Below, one piece after another: positions 1-7,772 of a DNA stretch of 60,973 nucleotides (its first letter is position 1; each line of letters begins with the position of its first letter). The DNA comes from Candidatus Moduliflexus flocculans (GTDB taxonomy: Bacteria; Moduliflexota; Moduliflexia; Moduliflexales; Moduliflexaceae): assembly GCA_000739515.1 (NCBI GenBank), contig DF820461.1, positions 201,686 to 262,658 of the forward strand. The letters are read 5' to 3'. The translations under genes and the position numbers were made by a program. Under the pieces are notes generated by a model. That model had not been told where the DNA came from and searched no databases. It saw nothing but the letters and a program-made list of their open reading frames with translations.

Positions 1-117
1 AACGCTCTTTCGGCAGGTCTTACATCGATAGCGTTGCGTCCCGTTTTCGCTCTGGCCGTTTTTGACTAAATCCTCGCTGTCACAATGCGGACAGGCGATC
101 TGAATATATTGTTTCAT
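1..117 (-). CDS. IS1-like InsA-type transposase, N-terminal fragment cut by window edge
   Basis: Thirty-nine codons run from an ATG at 117 off the left edge. The peptide begins MKQYIQIACPHC and contains two CxxC pairs (C9/C12 and C32/C35) and the GTQRYRCKTCRKS segment. This is the zinc-finger pattern at the start of InsA, the DNA-binding half of IS1-family transposases. The rest of the element lies outside the window, so I cannot tell whether it is intact or whether InsB follows. A consensus-like promoter lies at 182-210 on the same strand. The family call rests on the zinc-finger pattern only. Confidence 0.7.
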   Translation of the reverse strand, partial: MKQYIQIACPHCDSEDLVKNGQSENGTQRYRCKTCRKSV

Positions 118-181
118 ATCCGTATTTTTTGTATTGTTCAAGAGAGAGGAAACGACGTTTCTTTCAAATTTTTTCTTGACC

Positions 182-210
182 TGTATAAGAAAATCTCCTC
201 TATCTGTCAA
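182..210 (-). promoter_or_regulatory. Sigma70-type promoter for the IS1-like transposase
   Basis: On the minus strand TTGACA (210-205) and TATACA (187-182) are separated by 17 bases, about 65 bases upstream of the transposase ATG at 117. Confidence 0.5.
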
Positions 211-291
211 GTATAACCATCAACGGATTTGACCCACTACCCTTTTTTGATATACCCGGTGAGAATAAATTGTTTCATGTTCTTTTTCCTC

Positions 292-858
292 TCACGCATT
301 GTTGGTTTCAAACACGTTTTTCAGGTCAATCGCGACATCTTCGAAAATGCCGATTTTCACGGAATCTTCGGCGCAATACGCGCCATTGAGCAGGAATTTC
401 CCGTCAACGCGCTGGAATACATGCACGAACTGCTCCTCCGGGTTCACGATCCAATATTCGCGCACGCCGGCGGCTTCGTAGAGCTTGAATTTGTCGTTCC
501 AATCGAGTTTTGCCGTCCCAGGCGAGAGAATTTCCACCACCAAATCCGGGGCGCCAACGCAGCCCCGTTTCTCGATTTTTTGGGGATCACAGACGACGAT
601 AATATCCGGCTGCACAACCGTATCATCTGATAAAAACACGTCAACCGGCGCATACACAACCTGGCAGCGTTTTTGGGAGCGCAGATACGATTTGATTTCG
701 AATTCCAAATTCCCGGAAATGACCTGATGCGTCCAGCTTGGCGCAGGCGACATCGCGCGGACGCCGCCATGCAAAATTTCATAACGCTGGCCGTCGTCCC
801 ATCTCAGATAATCGGCGGCGGTATAATGTTGATTCGATGTCAGTTGCGGGCTATTCAT
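292..858 (-). CDS. Uma2-family (DUF820) putative PD-(D/E)XK endonuclease
   Basis: The 188-residue protein has the Uma2 fold pattern. It has an N-terminal segment with YEILHGGVRAMSPAPS, then QPDIIVV, then DLVVEILSPGT, then KLYEAAGVREYWIV. The Asp of QPDI and the Glu of VVEI are the presumed metal-binding acids of the restriction-endonuclease-like core. Uma2 proteins are widespread and often multicopy in cyanobacteria, Chloroflexi and candidate phyla. Their cellular role is unknown, so no defence function is claimed. It stands alone, downstream of a repeat element and an antitoxin-like gene on the same strand. Confidence 0.88.
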   Translation of the reverse strand: MNSPQLTSNQHYTAADYLRWDDGQRYEILHGGVRAMSPAPSWTHQVISGNLEFEIKSYLRSQKRCQVVYAPVDVFLSDDTVVQPDIIVVCDPQKIEKRGCVGAPDLVVEILSPGTAKLDWNDKFKLYEAAGVREYWIVNPEEQFVHVFQRVDGKFLLNGAYCAEDSVKIGIFEDVAIDLKNVFETNNA

Positions 859-939
859 ACTGTTTCTCCTCTATTCGTTTCCGGCGCGAATTCGAACTTG
901 CTGCGCTCACATTGTGTTCCTCCTTGCTTATTCGAACCG

Positions 940-1090
940 ATTTTCGCCGTAGGCGATGCGGTCTTGTAGAACACAAGCGGAAGAAATACATCATTCGCCG
1001 TAGGCGATAGGGCGCAACCGCTACGCGGTAGAAATAGCGCTGGCTGTCTTGTTCTACAATACCTGAAGCCCTACGGGCTAAATAGTTGCA
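940..1090 (-). repeat. Inverted-repeat element, family GTAACTATTTAGC, copy 1 (one end missing)
   Basis: Read on the minus strand this is colinear with the complete 172-bp element at 32904-33075. Shared blocks are CAACTATTTAGCCCGTAGGG, TTGTAGAA, TACCGCGTAGCGGTT, ATCGCCTACGGCGAA and GCATCGCCTACGGCGAAAAT. The terminal GCTAAATAGTTAC of the second end is absent, so this copy is truncated on its low-coordinate side. Its other end supplies the last codons and stop of the gene ending at 1078. Confidence 0.75.
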
Positions 1091-1302
1091 CCATCAATCT
1101 GCCGGCATCTCTGTGCTCCGGCCAGCACAAGTGCGGCCTCGTCCGCGCTTGCCGAACCGGCAAACAATTCCAGCCATGCCTGCGGCGAGCCTTTACGCGG
1201 AAAGGTCGACACGATATTCACCTCGACATGCAAGCCTTCTTGAAATGGCAGCCGCTCTTCGAAACGAATGGTGTTGCCGTGAATTGTTCCAGTGTAGGTC
1301 AT
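1078..1302 (-). CDS. Small antitoxin-like protein, no toxin partner seen
   Basis: This 74-residue protein begins MTYTGTIHGNTIRFEERLPF and continues with EGLHVEVNIV. A short beta hairpin giving 'GTIHGNTIRFEERLPFQEGLHVEV' is typical of small antitoxins of the DUF104/AbrB-like kind that precede PIN toxins. The remainder is short and helical. No PIN-domain gene follows on this strand; the next gene is the Uma2 protein. The final residues and TAG stop lie inside the terminal repeat of the element at 940-1090, so the original C-terminus may have been replaced. The family assignment is by resemblance only. Confidence 0.5.
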   Translation of the reverse strand: MTYTGTIHGNTIRFEERLPFQEGLHVEVNIVSTFPRKGSPQAWLELFAGSASADEAALVLAGAQRCRQIDGATI

Positions 1303-1320
1303 ACATCCTCCCTGTCCATA

Positions 1321-1353
1321 AGCTGTCAGACACCTTTAATGTGTCTGACAGCT
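1321..1353. repeat. GTCAGACAC-type palindrome (possible terminator of gatB)
   Basis: A near-perfect inverted repeat has arms AGCTGTCAGACAC and GTGTCTGACAGCT and a 7-base loop. It lies 10 bases beyond the gatB stop. Related palindromes occur at 10685, 13528, 17007, 44101 and 47833, and a degenerate one at 23732. There is no long T-tract, so terminator activity is inferred only. Confidence 0.8.
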
Positions 1354-1363
1354 ATTTCATGAA

Positions 1364-2812
1364 CTACGCCGCGTCCAATTTCTGCTTGAGGAGCGTGTTG
1401 ACGACTTGCGGGTTCGCTTTGCCTTGCGTCGCTTTCATGACCTGTCCGACGAAGAAGCCGAACGCTTTGGCTTTGCCGCTGCGATATTCCTGCACGGAAT
1501 TCGGATTAGCGGCGATGACGCTGGCGATAATGCCTTCTAACGCCGATTCGTCGCTGATTTGCACCAACCCTTTTTCTTTGACGACCTCGTCCGGCATCTT
1601 GCCGCTCGCGTACATCTCATCGAACACGGTTTTCGCGATTTTGCCGCTGATGGTCCCGGCGTCCATCAATTTCAGCATTGCGGCGAGATGCGCGGGCGTG
1701 ACCGGGCAATTCCGAATGTCGGCGTTCTGCGCGTTCAGTTCCCGCATGATGTCCCCCATCACCCAGTTGCTCACCGTTTTTGCTTGCGGAAAGAGCCGGA
1801 CGCATTCTTCAAAATAGTTGGCTAAATGCTTCGACGCGGTCAACACCTCGGCGTCATATTCCGGCAGGCCATATTCGCTGACGAACCTCTGGCGTTTCGC
1901 GGTCGCAAGTTCCGGCAATTCCCGTTTGACGCGCTCGATCCAGTCGTCGCTGACATTCACCGGCAGCAAGTCTGGATCGGGGAAATAGCGATAATCGTGT
2001 GCTTCTTCCTTGCTCCGCATCGAGAAGGTCATGCCGCGATCCGCGTCCCAGAGTCGTGTTTCTTGCGCGATGATCTGGCCGGATTCCAGCATTAACGTCT
2101 GGCGCTCAACTTCGTATTCGAGGGCGCGTTGCACGTTGCGGAACGAGTTCATGTTTTTGATTTCGACTTTCGTGCCGAATTTTTCCGCGCCGACCGGACG
2201 CAGCGAGACGTTGGCGTCGCAGCGCAAACTCCCTTCTTCCATATTGCAGTCGGATACTTCGAGATATTCGAGAATGTTTTTCAGCGTGATTAGATATTCC
2301 TTCGCTTCCTCCGGCGAGCGCATATCCGGCTCGCTGACAATTTCCAGGAGCGGCGTGCCGCAGCGGTTGAAATCCACGTAGCTGAACTTTCCCGCAGGTT
2401 CGCCGGGGTATTCATGCAGCAGCTTTCCGGCGTCTTCTTCGATATGGATGCGCGTCAGGCCGATGCGCTTATGAACGCCGCCGACGGTAATGTCAATCCA
2501 GCCATGTTCGGCAATCGGCAGTTCGTATTGCGAAATTTGATACGCTTTCGGCAAATCGGGATAAAAATAGTTTTTCCGCGCAAAAATGCTCTGATTCGCG
2601 ATGGCGCATCCAGTCGCAAGCCCTGCGCGGATGGCAAATTCGACCACCTGTTTGTTCAACACAGGCAGCACGCCCGGCATTCCTTCGCAAACCGGGCAGG
2701 TGTTGGAGTTCGGCGCAGCCCCGAATTTCGTGCTGCACGAACAAAAAATTTTCGAGTGGGTCATCAGTTGCGTATGCACTTCTAACCCGATGACGGTTTC
2801 ATACGCTGGCAT
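1364..2812 (-). CDS. gatB: Aspartyl/glutamyl-tRNA(Asn/Gln) amidotransferase subunit B
   Basis: At 482 residues it matches the usual GatB length. The start MPAYETVIGLEVHTQL is the diagnostic N-terminus. CSCSTKFGAAPNSNTCPVC carries the zinc-binding cysteines, and DFNRCGTPLLEIVSEPD is the kinase-like cradle motif. The C-terminal YqeY-like tail, ending GFFVGQVMKATQGKANPQVVN, binds tRNA. GatB phosphorylates Glu-tRNA(Gln) or Asp-tRNA(Asn) and hands it to GatA for amidation. It is the last gene of gatC-gatA-gatB. A repeat (2821-2903) lies directly upstream of the ATG, and no clear Shine-Dalgarno is visible there. Confidence 0.97.
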   Translation of the reverse strand: MPAYETVIGLEVHTQLMTHSKIFCSCSTKFGAAPNSNTCPVCEGMPGVLPVLNKQVVEFAIRAGLATGCAIANQSIFARKNYFYPDLPKAYQISQYELPIAEHGWIDITVGGVHKRIGLTRIHIEEDAGKLLHEYPGEPAGKFSYVDFNRCGTPLLEIVSEPDMRSPEEAKEYLITLKNILEYLEVSDCNMEEGSLRCDANVSLRPVGAEKFGTKVEIKNMNSFRNVQRALEYEVERQTLMLESGQIIAQETRLWDADRGMTFSMRSKEEAHDYRYFPDPDLLPVNVSDDWIERVKRELPELATAKRQRFVSEYGLPEYDAEVLTASKHLANYFEECVRLFPQAKTVSNWVMGDIMRELNAQNADIRNCPVTPAHLAAMLKLMDAGTISGKIAKTVFDEMYASGKMPDEVVKEKGLVQISDESALEGIIASVIAANPNSVQEYRSGKAKAFGFFVGQVMKATQGKANPQVVNTLLKQKLDAA

Positions 2813-2820
2813 AATTCAAT

Positions 2821-2903
2821 AGAACACTGATTGGGCTGATTGGGCTGATGTTCTCTGATTTTTTATCAGTAAATATCAGTCTAATCAGTCTAATCAGTGT
2901 TCT
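2821..2903. repeat. AGAACACTGATT inverted-repeat element, copy 1
   Basis: It begins AGAACACTGATTGGGCTGAT and ends with the complementary CTAATCAGTGTTCT, with several imperfect CTGATT/AATCAG units between. A second copy lies at 12986-13076. It fills the gap between gatA and gatB and overlaps the gatA TAG stop (2904-2902). Confidence 0.8.
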
Positions 2904-4371
2904 ATTTTTTAATCTCTGGTTGAATTTTATGAAAATCGGTCGCTTCTTGAAACGCGAACGCAGTTTGCAAGAGCGTCGCTTCCTGAAAATGACCGCCGAT
3001 CAGTTGCAAGCCGATAGGCAAGCCGCTCGATGTGAAGCCGCACGGCACGGACATCGCGGCGATGCCGGCCAAATTGATCGGCACGGTATAGACATCGCTG
3101 AGATACATCGCCAACGGATCGCTGGCGAGTTCGCCCAATTTCGGCGGCGGCGTCGGCGTAATCGGCGCGGCGAGGACATCCGCGTATTTGAAGGCGTTCT
3201 CGAAATCCTGCCGTACGAGCGTCCGCACTTTCTGCGCTTTCAGGTAATAGGCGTCGTAATAGCCGGAACTCAGCGCATACGTGCCGATCATGATGCGCCG
3301 AATCACTTCTGCGCCGAACCCTTCGGCGCGGCTTTTGGTATAAAGCTCCATCAAATCGGCGTACTCTTTGGTGCGATAGCCGTATTTCACGCCATCGTAG
3401 CGGGCGAGGTTCGAACTCGCTTCCGACGGCGCGATGATGTAATAGGTCGCCACGCCATACTGCGTCATCGGCAGCGAGACGTCGACGCAGGTCGCGCCGA
3501 GCTTTTCCAGCGTCGCGACGGCGTTCCGCACCGCCTGTTCGATTTCCGGGTCGAGTCCGGCGGCGAAATATTCCTTCGGAATGCCGACGCGCAAACCCTG
3601 AATATCGCCGGTCAGTGCGGCGGCGTAGTGCGGTTTCATCACGGGCGCGGAGGTTGAATCTTTCGGATCGTGACCGCTGATGGCATCCATCATGATCGCG
3701 GCGTCGAAGGCATCTTTCGTCAGCGGCCCGACCTGATCGAGCGACGACGCATACGCCACCACGCCGAAGCGCGACACCCGCCCGTAGGTCGGCTTGAGGC
3801 CGGTGATGCTGCAAAACGCGGCAGGCTGCCGAATCGAGCCGCCGGTATCCGTGCCGAGCGCGGCAATCGCTTCGCCCGCCGCCACTGCCGCCGCCGAGCC
3901 GCCGCTTGAGCCGCCTGGCACGCGCTCGATGTCCCAGGGGTTGCGCGTCACGCCGTAGGCCGAGTTTTCGGTGGATGATCCCATCGCAAATTCGTCCATG
4001 TTCGCTTTGCCGATCAAGACGGGATGGTGTTGTTTCAACTTTTCAACGACGGTCGCGTCGTATTGCGGAATAAAGTTTTCTAAAATTTTCGAGCCGCAGG
4101 TCGTGCGGACGCCTTTCGTGCAAATTACGTCTTTGATCGCCAGCGGAATGCCGGTCAAATAGGTCGGTTCAAGGTCGCCTTTGCGCAGGCGTTCGTCAAC
4201 CGCGTCGGCCTGCGCGAATGCGTCGGCTTTCATGACCTGGATATAGGCGTGAATCGTCGGCTCGACCGCCTCGATGCGAGCGAAAACGGCTTCGGTTATC
4301 TGCCGCGATGTCACTTCGCCTGCGCGGAGTTTCTGGTGCAATGTTCGAATGGTTTCTTTATACAATTCCAT
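2902..4371 (-). CDS. gatA: Aspartyl/glutamyl-tRNA(Asn/Gln) amidotransferase subunit A
   Basis: The 489-residue amidase carries the complete Ser-cisSer-Lys set: Lys in AIKDVIC, the glycine/serine loop GGSSGGSAAAVAAG and the nucleophile region GTDTGGSIRQPA. It releases ammonia from glutamine and passes it to GatB to make Gln-tRNA or Asn-tRNA. It lies between gatC and gatB, but repeats interrupt both junctions. The ATG is immediately preceded, on the coding strand, by sequence matching the CTAAATAG(T) repeat terminus. The TAG stop lies inside the repeat at 2821-2903. Confidence 0.97.
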   Translation of the reverse strand: MELYKETIRTLHQKLRAGEVTSRQITEAVFARIEAVEPTIHAYIQVMKADAFAQADAVDERLRKGDLEPTYLTGIPLAIKDVICTKGVRTTCGSKILENFIPQYDATVVEKLKQHHPVLIGKANMDEFAMGSSTENSAYGVTRNPWDIERVPGGSSGGSAAAVAAGEAIAALGTDTGGSIRQPAAFCSITGLKPTYGRVSRFGVVAYASSLDQVGPLTKDAFDAAIMMDAISGHDPKDSTSAPVMKPHYAAALTGDIQGLRVGIPKEYFAAGLDPEIEQAVRNAVATLEKLGATCVDVSLPMTQYGVATYYIIAPSEASSNLARYDGVKYGYRTKEYADLMELYTKSRAEGFGAEVIRRIMIGTYALSSGYYDAYYLKAQKVRTLVRQDFENAFKYADVLAAPITPTPPPKLGELASDPLAMYLSDVYTVPINLAGIAAMSVPCGFTSSGLPIGLQLIGGHFQEATLLQTAFAFQEATDFHKIQPEIKK

Positions 4372-4382
4372 ACTATTTAGGT

Positions 4383-4475
4383 TTCAGGAGTGCCAAAGCT
4401 TGTTTTGGCCGTCTATTCGGCACTCACGCGGCTTCGCTCGCCGTATTGCCAAAGCAGAGCTTTGGCACTCCTGAA
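4383..4475. repeat. Palindromic intergenic element (CAGGAGTGCCAAAGCT arms)
   Basis: The arms TTCAGGAGTGCCAAAGCT (4383-4400) and AGCTTTGGCACTCCTGAA (4458-4475) are exact complements separated by about 57 bases. It lies in the gatC-gatA gap next to another element. The related core GTAGGAGTG/CACTCCTAC recurs inside the element at 38973-39156. Confidence 0.75.
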
Positions 4476-4492
4476 TAATCACTATTATTCAC

Positions 4493-4644
4493 TCATGTTA
4501 CGCAGCCGATTCAAGACGAATGACCGCACACTCCCCTCCGGGGAGGGGGTGGGGGTGGGTTCTTGACACGAGCAATCACTCACGGACGAACCCACCCCTT
4601 GCCCCTCCCAGGAGGGGAATTGTCGGCGGTGCTGCGTAACATCA
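4493..4644 (-). repeat. MITE-like element with TGATGTTACGCAGC ends, copy 1
   Basis: About 152 bases flanked by TCATGTTACGCAGC and GCTGCGTAACATCA (14-base terminal inverted repeats, one mismatch). The interior has AATTCCCCTCCTGGGAGGGG and a facing C-rich block that can fold into a long hairpin. Read on the minus strand it aligns end to end with the copy at 60821-60973. No coding capacity. It separates gatC from gatA. Confidence 0.8.
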
Positions 4645-4645
4645 G

Positions 4646-4933
4646 TTATTCAATAATTTTCGGGACGCGATAAAATGAACCGACGCGATCCGGCGCATTG
4701 GCGAGCGCGTCGTCAACTGAGAACGACGGTCGCGCTTCATCGGCGCGATACGCGGTGTCTATGTTCATCACATACGAGGTCGGCGAAATCTGGCTGGTAT
4801 CCACCTGATTCAGCGTTTCCATGTAGGTCAATATGCTGCTCATGGTGTCGGCCATCTCGTGAATCTGACTGTCATTCAAGCGGAGCCGCGCTAACTGCGC
4901 GACATGGCGCACTTCGGTATCCGTGAGTTTCAT
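4646..4933 (-). CDS. gatC: Aspartyl/glutamyl-tRNA(Asn/Gln) amidotransferase subunit C
   Basis: Ninety-five residues, the normal GatC length. It starts MKLTDTEVRHVAQLARLRL and has the family patterns ILTYMETLNQVDTS and RADEARPSFSVDDALANAP. GatC is the small belt subunit that wraps around the GatA-GatB interface. It is the first gene of the gatCAB cluster. The 3-prime end abuts the MITE-like element at 4493-4644, so transcription to gatA must cross about 275 bases of repeats. Confidence 0.95.
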   Translation of the reverse strand: MKLTDTEVRHVAQLARLRLNDSQIHEMADTMSSILTYMETLNQVDTSQISPTSYVMNIDTAYRADEARPSFSVDDALANAPDRVGSFYRVPKIIE

Positions 4934-5116
4934 GCGAGTGTCAAAAACTTCCGAGGTCTTGAAGACCTTAGAAGTCTATGTCAGGCTGTGGTTAATAATG
5001 TAATTTCTGTCGAATTCGATCTTTCAAATATTCCTCAATGTCATCGGTCATTATTCCAATACAAGGGAGTCGGTCAAGACATTTTCACATTCTCGCGGGA
5101 AAAGAAGAAATTTTAT

Positions 5117-5147
5117 TGACAGGAATCTTGAAGCGCGTATTATAATA
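5117..5147 (+). promoter_or_regulatory. Sigma70-type promoter before the RodZ-like gene
   Basis: TTGACA at 5117-5122 is followed by TATTAT (5139-5144, 16-base spacer) and the overlapping TATAAT (5142-5147, 19-base spacer). This is about 70 bases upstream of the ATG at 5215. The remaining divergent gap (4934-5116) holds only an imperfect GAGGTCTTGAAGACCTTAGA hairpin. Confidence 0.5.
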
Positions 5148-5214
5148 ATGCAATATGTGAATGCAAACAGGGCGTCCTGTTTTCGAATAGAAAAATATTT
5201 TGGATACCGTTTCC

Positions 5215-5601
5215 ATGAAATTTGGCGAATCATTGCGCAAAGAACGAGAATTACGACAGATCACGCTGGAAGAAATTTCGCAGCATACGCGGGTGCATCC
5301 GCGGTTTTTAGACGCGATTGAAAACGACGATTTTAGTGTCTTACCGGCAAAAGCATTTGCAAAAGGGTTTCTCCGTTCCTATGCCAGAATGGTTGATCTG
5401 GATGAAGATTTAGTGATTGCGAATTTCGAATATTGCCAGCACGCCACACAGCGAAGCGGGGCGATGAAAGGCACGCAAGTCCCGGCGAAAAAAAAGACAT
5501 TTCGCCGCGTGTTTGTGGTGGCAGTATTTCTCATTATTGCTCTCTTGCTCGCGTTGATTATTCTGGTAACTCAAGGACACGTGCAAATAAACTGGCTCTG
5601 A
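5215..5601 (+). CDS. RodZ-like membrane protein with N-terminal helix-turn-helix
   Basis: The 128-residue protein has an N-terminal HTH_25/Xre-like domain (MKFGESLRKERELRQITLEE, then ISQHTRVHPRFLDAIE and KGFLRSYARMV). A basic stretch, KKKTFRR, precedes one transmembrane segment (about residues 96-117), and only some eight residues follow it. RodZ anchors MreB filaments to the membrane through this cytoplasmic HTH. Here the large periplasmic domain is missing and the gene is far from mreBCD. I chose the ATG at 5215; a TTG at 5200 is also in frame. A membrane-bound regulator is an alternative. Confidence 0.7.
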   Translation: MKFGESLRKERELRQITLEEISQHTRVHPRFLDAIENDDFSVLPAKAFAKGFLRSYARMVDLDEDLVIANFEYCQHATQRSGAMKGTQVPAKKKTFRRVFVVAVFLIIALLLALIILVTQGHVQINWL

Positions 5602-5632
5602 CCGCTTGACAGAGAAAGTCTGTCTTCGACCC

Positions 5633-6904
5633 ATGAAAGGCTCAAATCCGCTCAATGATATCGCCGCGAATTTAGGCGTGACGCCGAAAGTTCTGACGCA
5701 GCTTGCCACTGGCGAGGACCGCGAATTTCGGGAGTTAGTGCGCGGGATTCTCAGCATGCTTCCCGAACCCGAAATCATGCTGGTGGCCAGCGATCCGGAG
5801 ATCAATCCTGAATTTTTGGAGTATCTCAGGCGGCTGTTTGAAAATAATCGCAAGATTCTCGTAACGATCTTGCAGAATCCGGCAGGGCAGCGGCAGACGA
5901 AACGCGCGATTTTAGAAAAACTACCCGAAAACATGCTGATCGCGTTGCTGCAAAACCCGGCGACGCCCGCCGATATCCGTGAAATTTTAACGCAAGCCCG
6001 TTTGAAAGGCCAGGGAGGAGCTATGTCGAACGCACCGTCTCAAGCGGAAGAATTCAAAATCAAGATGAAGGTGTCAAAGTTACTGAATGATCTTGAAGCG
6101 AATCTTGGGGTTTCGATTGAAGCGTTCATGACGATTCGCGGGCGAGACGACGAGCAATCGAAAGAATTTGTGCGCGAGGTATATAATGCGCTGCCGGAAG
6201 AAAATGTGCTGATTGTCGCACGCGATACGACGACAACGGTCAAAATTTTAGATTACCTCAGCCAATTGTTCGACACGAATCAGAAAATTCTCTACACCAT
6301 TCTTCATAATCCGATTGCAGACGACAAAACGAAGCGATTCATTCTGAGTCATCTTTCTGAAAATGCGATTCTGACGGCAGTAAAAAATTCGAAAACGCCG
6401 CCAGAGTTGTTGGCATTTTTCGCCGACTATTTTGCGAAATCCGACGATATGTTGGCGTTGCTGCTGATGAATCCATCAACGCCTGTCGCGATCAAAGAAA
6501 AAATCGAAGAACAATCATCCTCCGAATCTGAATCCGCAAAAGAGACTGAAAATGAGTTGGAGTTGGAGGAATTCTCGGCCAATTTCACCCCTCAGGTTTC
6601 CGCGCCCCAAAACGATGTGGAGGCGAAAATCACATTGTGCGTGGACAAATTGTATGACATCAATGCCGATATCGTGACGGAATTTATCAAGCAGGCGCGC
6701 ACGGAGATTTTGAAACGATTAGAACTGATTGCCAGGGCAAACCGCCTGATTTTACGAACGATTATGCGGACGCCGTCGCTCTCGATTCAGGATATTGAAC
6801 ATATCAATATGGATATGTTTGTGACGCTTTTGAAAAAACTTCCCGATGATGTGGATGATAAAACCATTTTACAATTAATGATGCAATCTAAGACCAGTAA
6901 ATAA
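5633..6904 (+). CDS. Unrecognised protein with an internal tandem duplication
   Basis: I do not recognise this roughly 423-residue, soluble, helix-rich protein. Residues 7-119 and 151-264 are clear repeats of each other. LNDIAANLGV matches LNDLEANLGV, LEYLRRLFENNRKILVTILQ matches LDYLSQLFDTNQKILYTILH, and LPENMLIALLQNP matches LSENAILTAVKNS. A weaker third copy (NRLILRTIMRTPS) sits near the C-terminus after an acidic Ser/Glu-rich linker. The pattern suggests a HEAT/LRV-like solenoid scaffold. No catalytic motif or signal peptide is visible. A TTG at 5606 is an alternative start. It follows the RodZ-like gene closely and may be cotranscribed. Confidence 0.7.
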   Translation: MKGSNPLNDIAANLGVTPKVLTQLATGEDREFRELVRGILSMLPEPEIMLVASDPEINPEFLEYLRRLFENNRKILVTILQNPAGQRQTKRAILEKLPENMLIALLQNPATPADIREILTQARLKGQGGAMSNAPSQAEEFKIKMKVSKLLNDLEANLGVSIEAFMTIRGRDDEQSKEFVREVYNALPEENVLIVARDTTTTVKILDYLSQLFDTNQKILYTILHNPIADDKTKRFILSHLSENAILTAVKNSKTPPELLAFFADYFAKSDDMLALLLMNPSTPVAIKEKIEEQSSSESESAKETENELELEEFSANFTPQVSAPQNDVEAKITLCVDKLYDINADIVTEFIKQARTEILKRLELIARANRLILRTIMRTPSLSIQDIEHINMDMFVTLLKKLPDDVDDKTILQLMMQSKTSK

Positions 6905-6910
6905 TTGCAG

Positions 6911-6955
6911 AATGCCCGCGTTCGCGTGAACTCCGTTCGTTCGAACGCGGGCATT
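6911..6955 (+). terminator. Hairpin after the duplicated-protein gene
   Basis: The inverted repeat AATGCCCGCGTTCG ... CGAACGCGGGCATT has 14-base arms and starts six bases after the stop at 6904. No T-run follows, so it may be a repeat element acting as a transcript end. Confidence 0.5.
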
Positions 6956-6974
6956 ACTGTCAGAAAAGACAGAT

Positions 6975-7193
6975 ATGCCGATTTTTGAATACCAATGTGG
7001 GCAATGTGGGAAAGAATTCGAAAAACTGGTGAGAAACCGGGCGGAAGCGGTTTCATGCCCGGCCTGCCAGACGCAAGACGTAAAGAAAAAGTTTTCGGTG
7101 TTTGGCATGAAAAGCGGCGACACATTCGTGCCATCTTCCGGCTCGTCCTGCGGCTCGTGTTCGTCCCATAACTGCGGAAGCTGCCACCATTGA
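6975..7193 (+). CDS. FmdB-like zinc-ribbon protein
   Basis: Seventy-two residues starting MPIFEYQCGQCGKEFEKLV, the FmdB-family signature. It has CxxC at residues 8-11 and a second CPAC pair at 28-31, followed by a Ser/Gly/Cys-rich tail with CGSC, CGSC and CHH. These small zinc ribbons were first noted next to formamidase genes as putative regulators, but their function is not established. The Cys/His tail could bind additional metal. Confidence 0.88.
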   Translation: MPIFEYQCGQCGKEFEKLVRNRAEAVSCPACQTQDVKKKFSVFGMKSGDTFVPSSGSSCGSCSSHNCGSCHH

Positions 7194-7202
7194 AAGACTG
7201 AA

Positions 7203-7303
7203 ACCACGAAACACACGAAATACACGAAAAAATAAAAGCATGCCATATTTTTGTTCGCATGAGATATGCTTCAATTTTTCGTGTATTTTGTGTGTTTCGT
7301 GGT
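7203..7303. repeat. ACCACGAAACACACGAA inverted-repeat element, copy 1
   Basis: Left arm ACCACGAAACACACGAAATA and right arm TTTTGTGTGTTTCGTGGT are near-perfect complements about 50 bases apart. A second copy lies at 38973-39156. Its right arm is open in frame with dut and would add a spurious 14-residue N-terminus. Confidence 0.8.
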
Positions 7304-7307
7304 AAAA

Positions 7308-7772
7308 ATGACGCCCATGCATGTTCGCATTGCCAAAATTCATCCCGACGCGATTGTGCCGCACTACGTCCATCCAGGCGATTCCGGGATGGACGTGTAT
7401 AGCATTGAGGAGGTCACGATTCCGCCGGGAGCGACGGCACTCGTGCGAACCGGCCTGAAAATCGCCGTGCCGGAAGGTTATGAAGCGCAGGTGCGCCCCA
7501 AAAGCGGCTTAGCGTTGAAACACGCGATTTCTCTATCCAATACACCCGGCACGATTGACAGCGGTTATCGCGGCGAAATCTGCGTGATTCTAATTAATCA
7601 TGGTCAGCAGCCGTATCATGTCGAGAAGCAGAGCAAAATCGCGCAATTAGTGATCTGCCCCGTCATTCGCGCTGAGATTCTCGAAGTTACTGAATTGGAC
7701 GACACCGCTCGCGGCGAAGGCGGTTTCGGCTCAACCGGGCTGCGCCATCCCGATTCTTCTGCGGCGTCATGA
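7308..7772 (+). CDS. dut: dUTP diphosphatase
   Basis: All five trimeric dUTPase motifs are present: PGDSGMDVYS, VRPKSGLAL, GTIDSGYRGEI, KIAQLVICP and the C-terminal RGEGGFGSTG arm. The enzyme hydrolyses dUTP to dUMP and PPi, keeping uracil out of DNA. The start is ATG 7308 or 7317 (MHVRIAKIHPDA), giving about 154 residues, the normal length. Longer versions read into the upstream repeat. The stop overlaps the next gene's start by four bases (ATGA), indicating translational coupling. Confidence 0.95.
   Translation: MTPMHVRIAKIHPDAIVPHYVHPGDSGMDVYSIEEVTIPPGATALVRTGLKIAVPEGYEAQVRPKSGLALKHAISLSNTPGTIDSGYRGEICVILINHGQQPYHVEKQSKIAQLVICPVIRAEILEVTELDDTARGEGGFGSTGLRHPDSSAAS

Noticed and set aside
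276..317. Short MKQFILTGYIKKG reading frame on the minus strand, similar to the start of the IS1-like protein
   Set aside because: The match is limited to the first four residues and ends in a stop after 13 codons. It is too short to call a second transposase remnant.
229..630. Plus-strand reading frames under the Uma2 gene
   Set aside because: They lie opposite a clear Uma2 coding sequence and have no recognisable motif, so they are shadows.
1078..1302. A toxin-antitoxin module
   Set aside because: Only the antitoxin-like gene is present. No PIN, RelE or MazF gene is adjacent on that strand.
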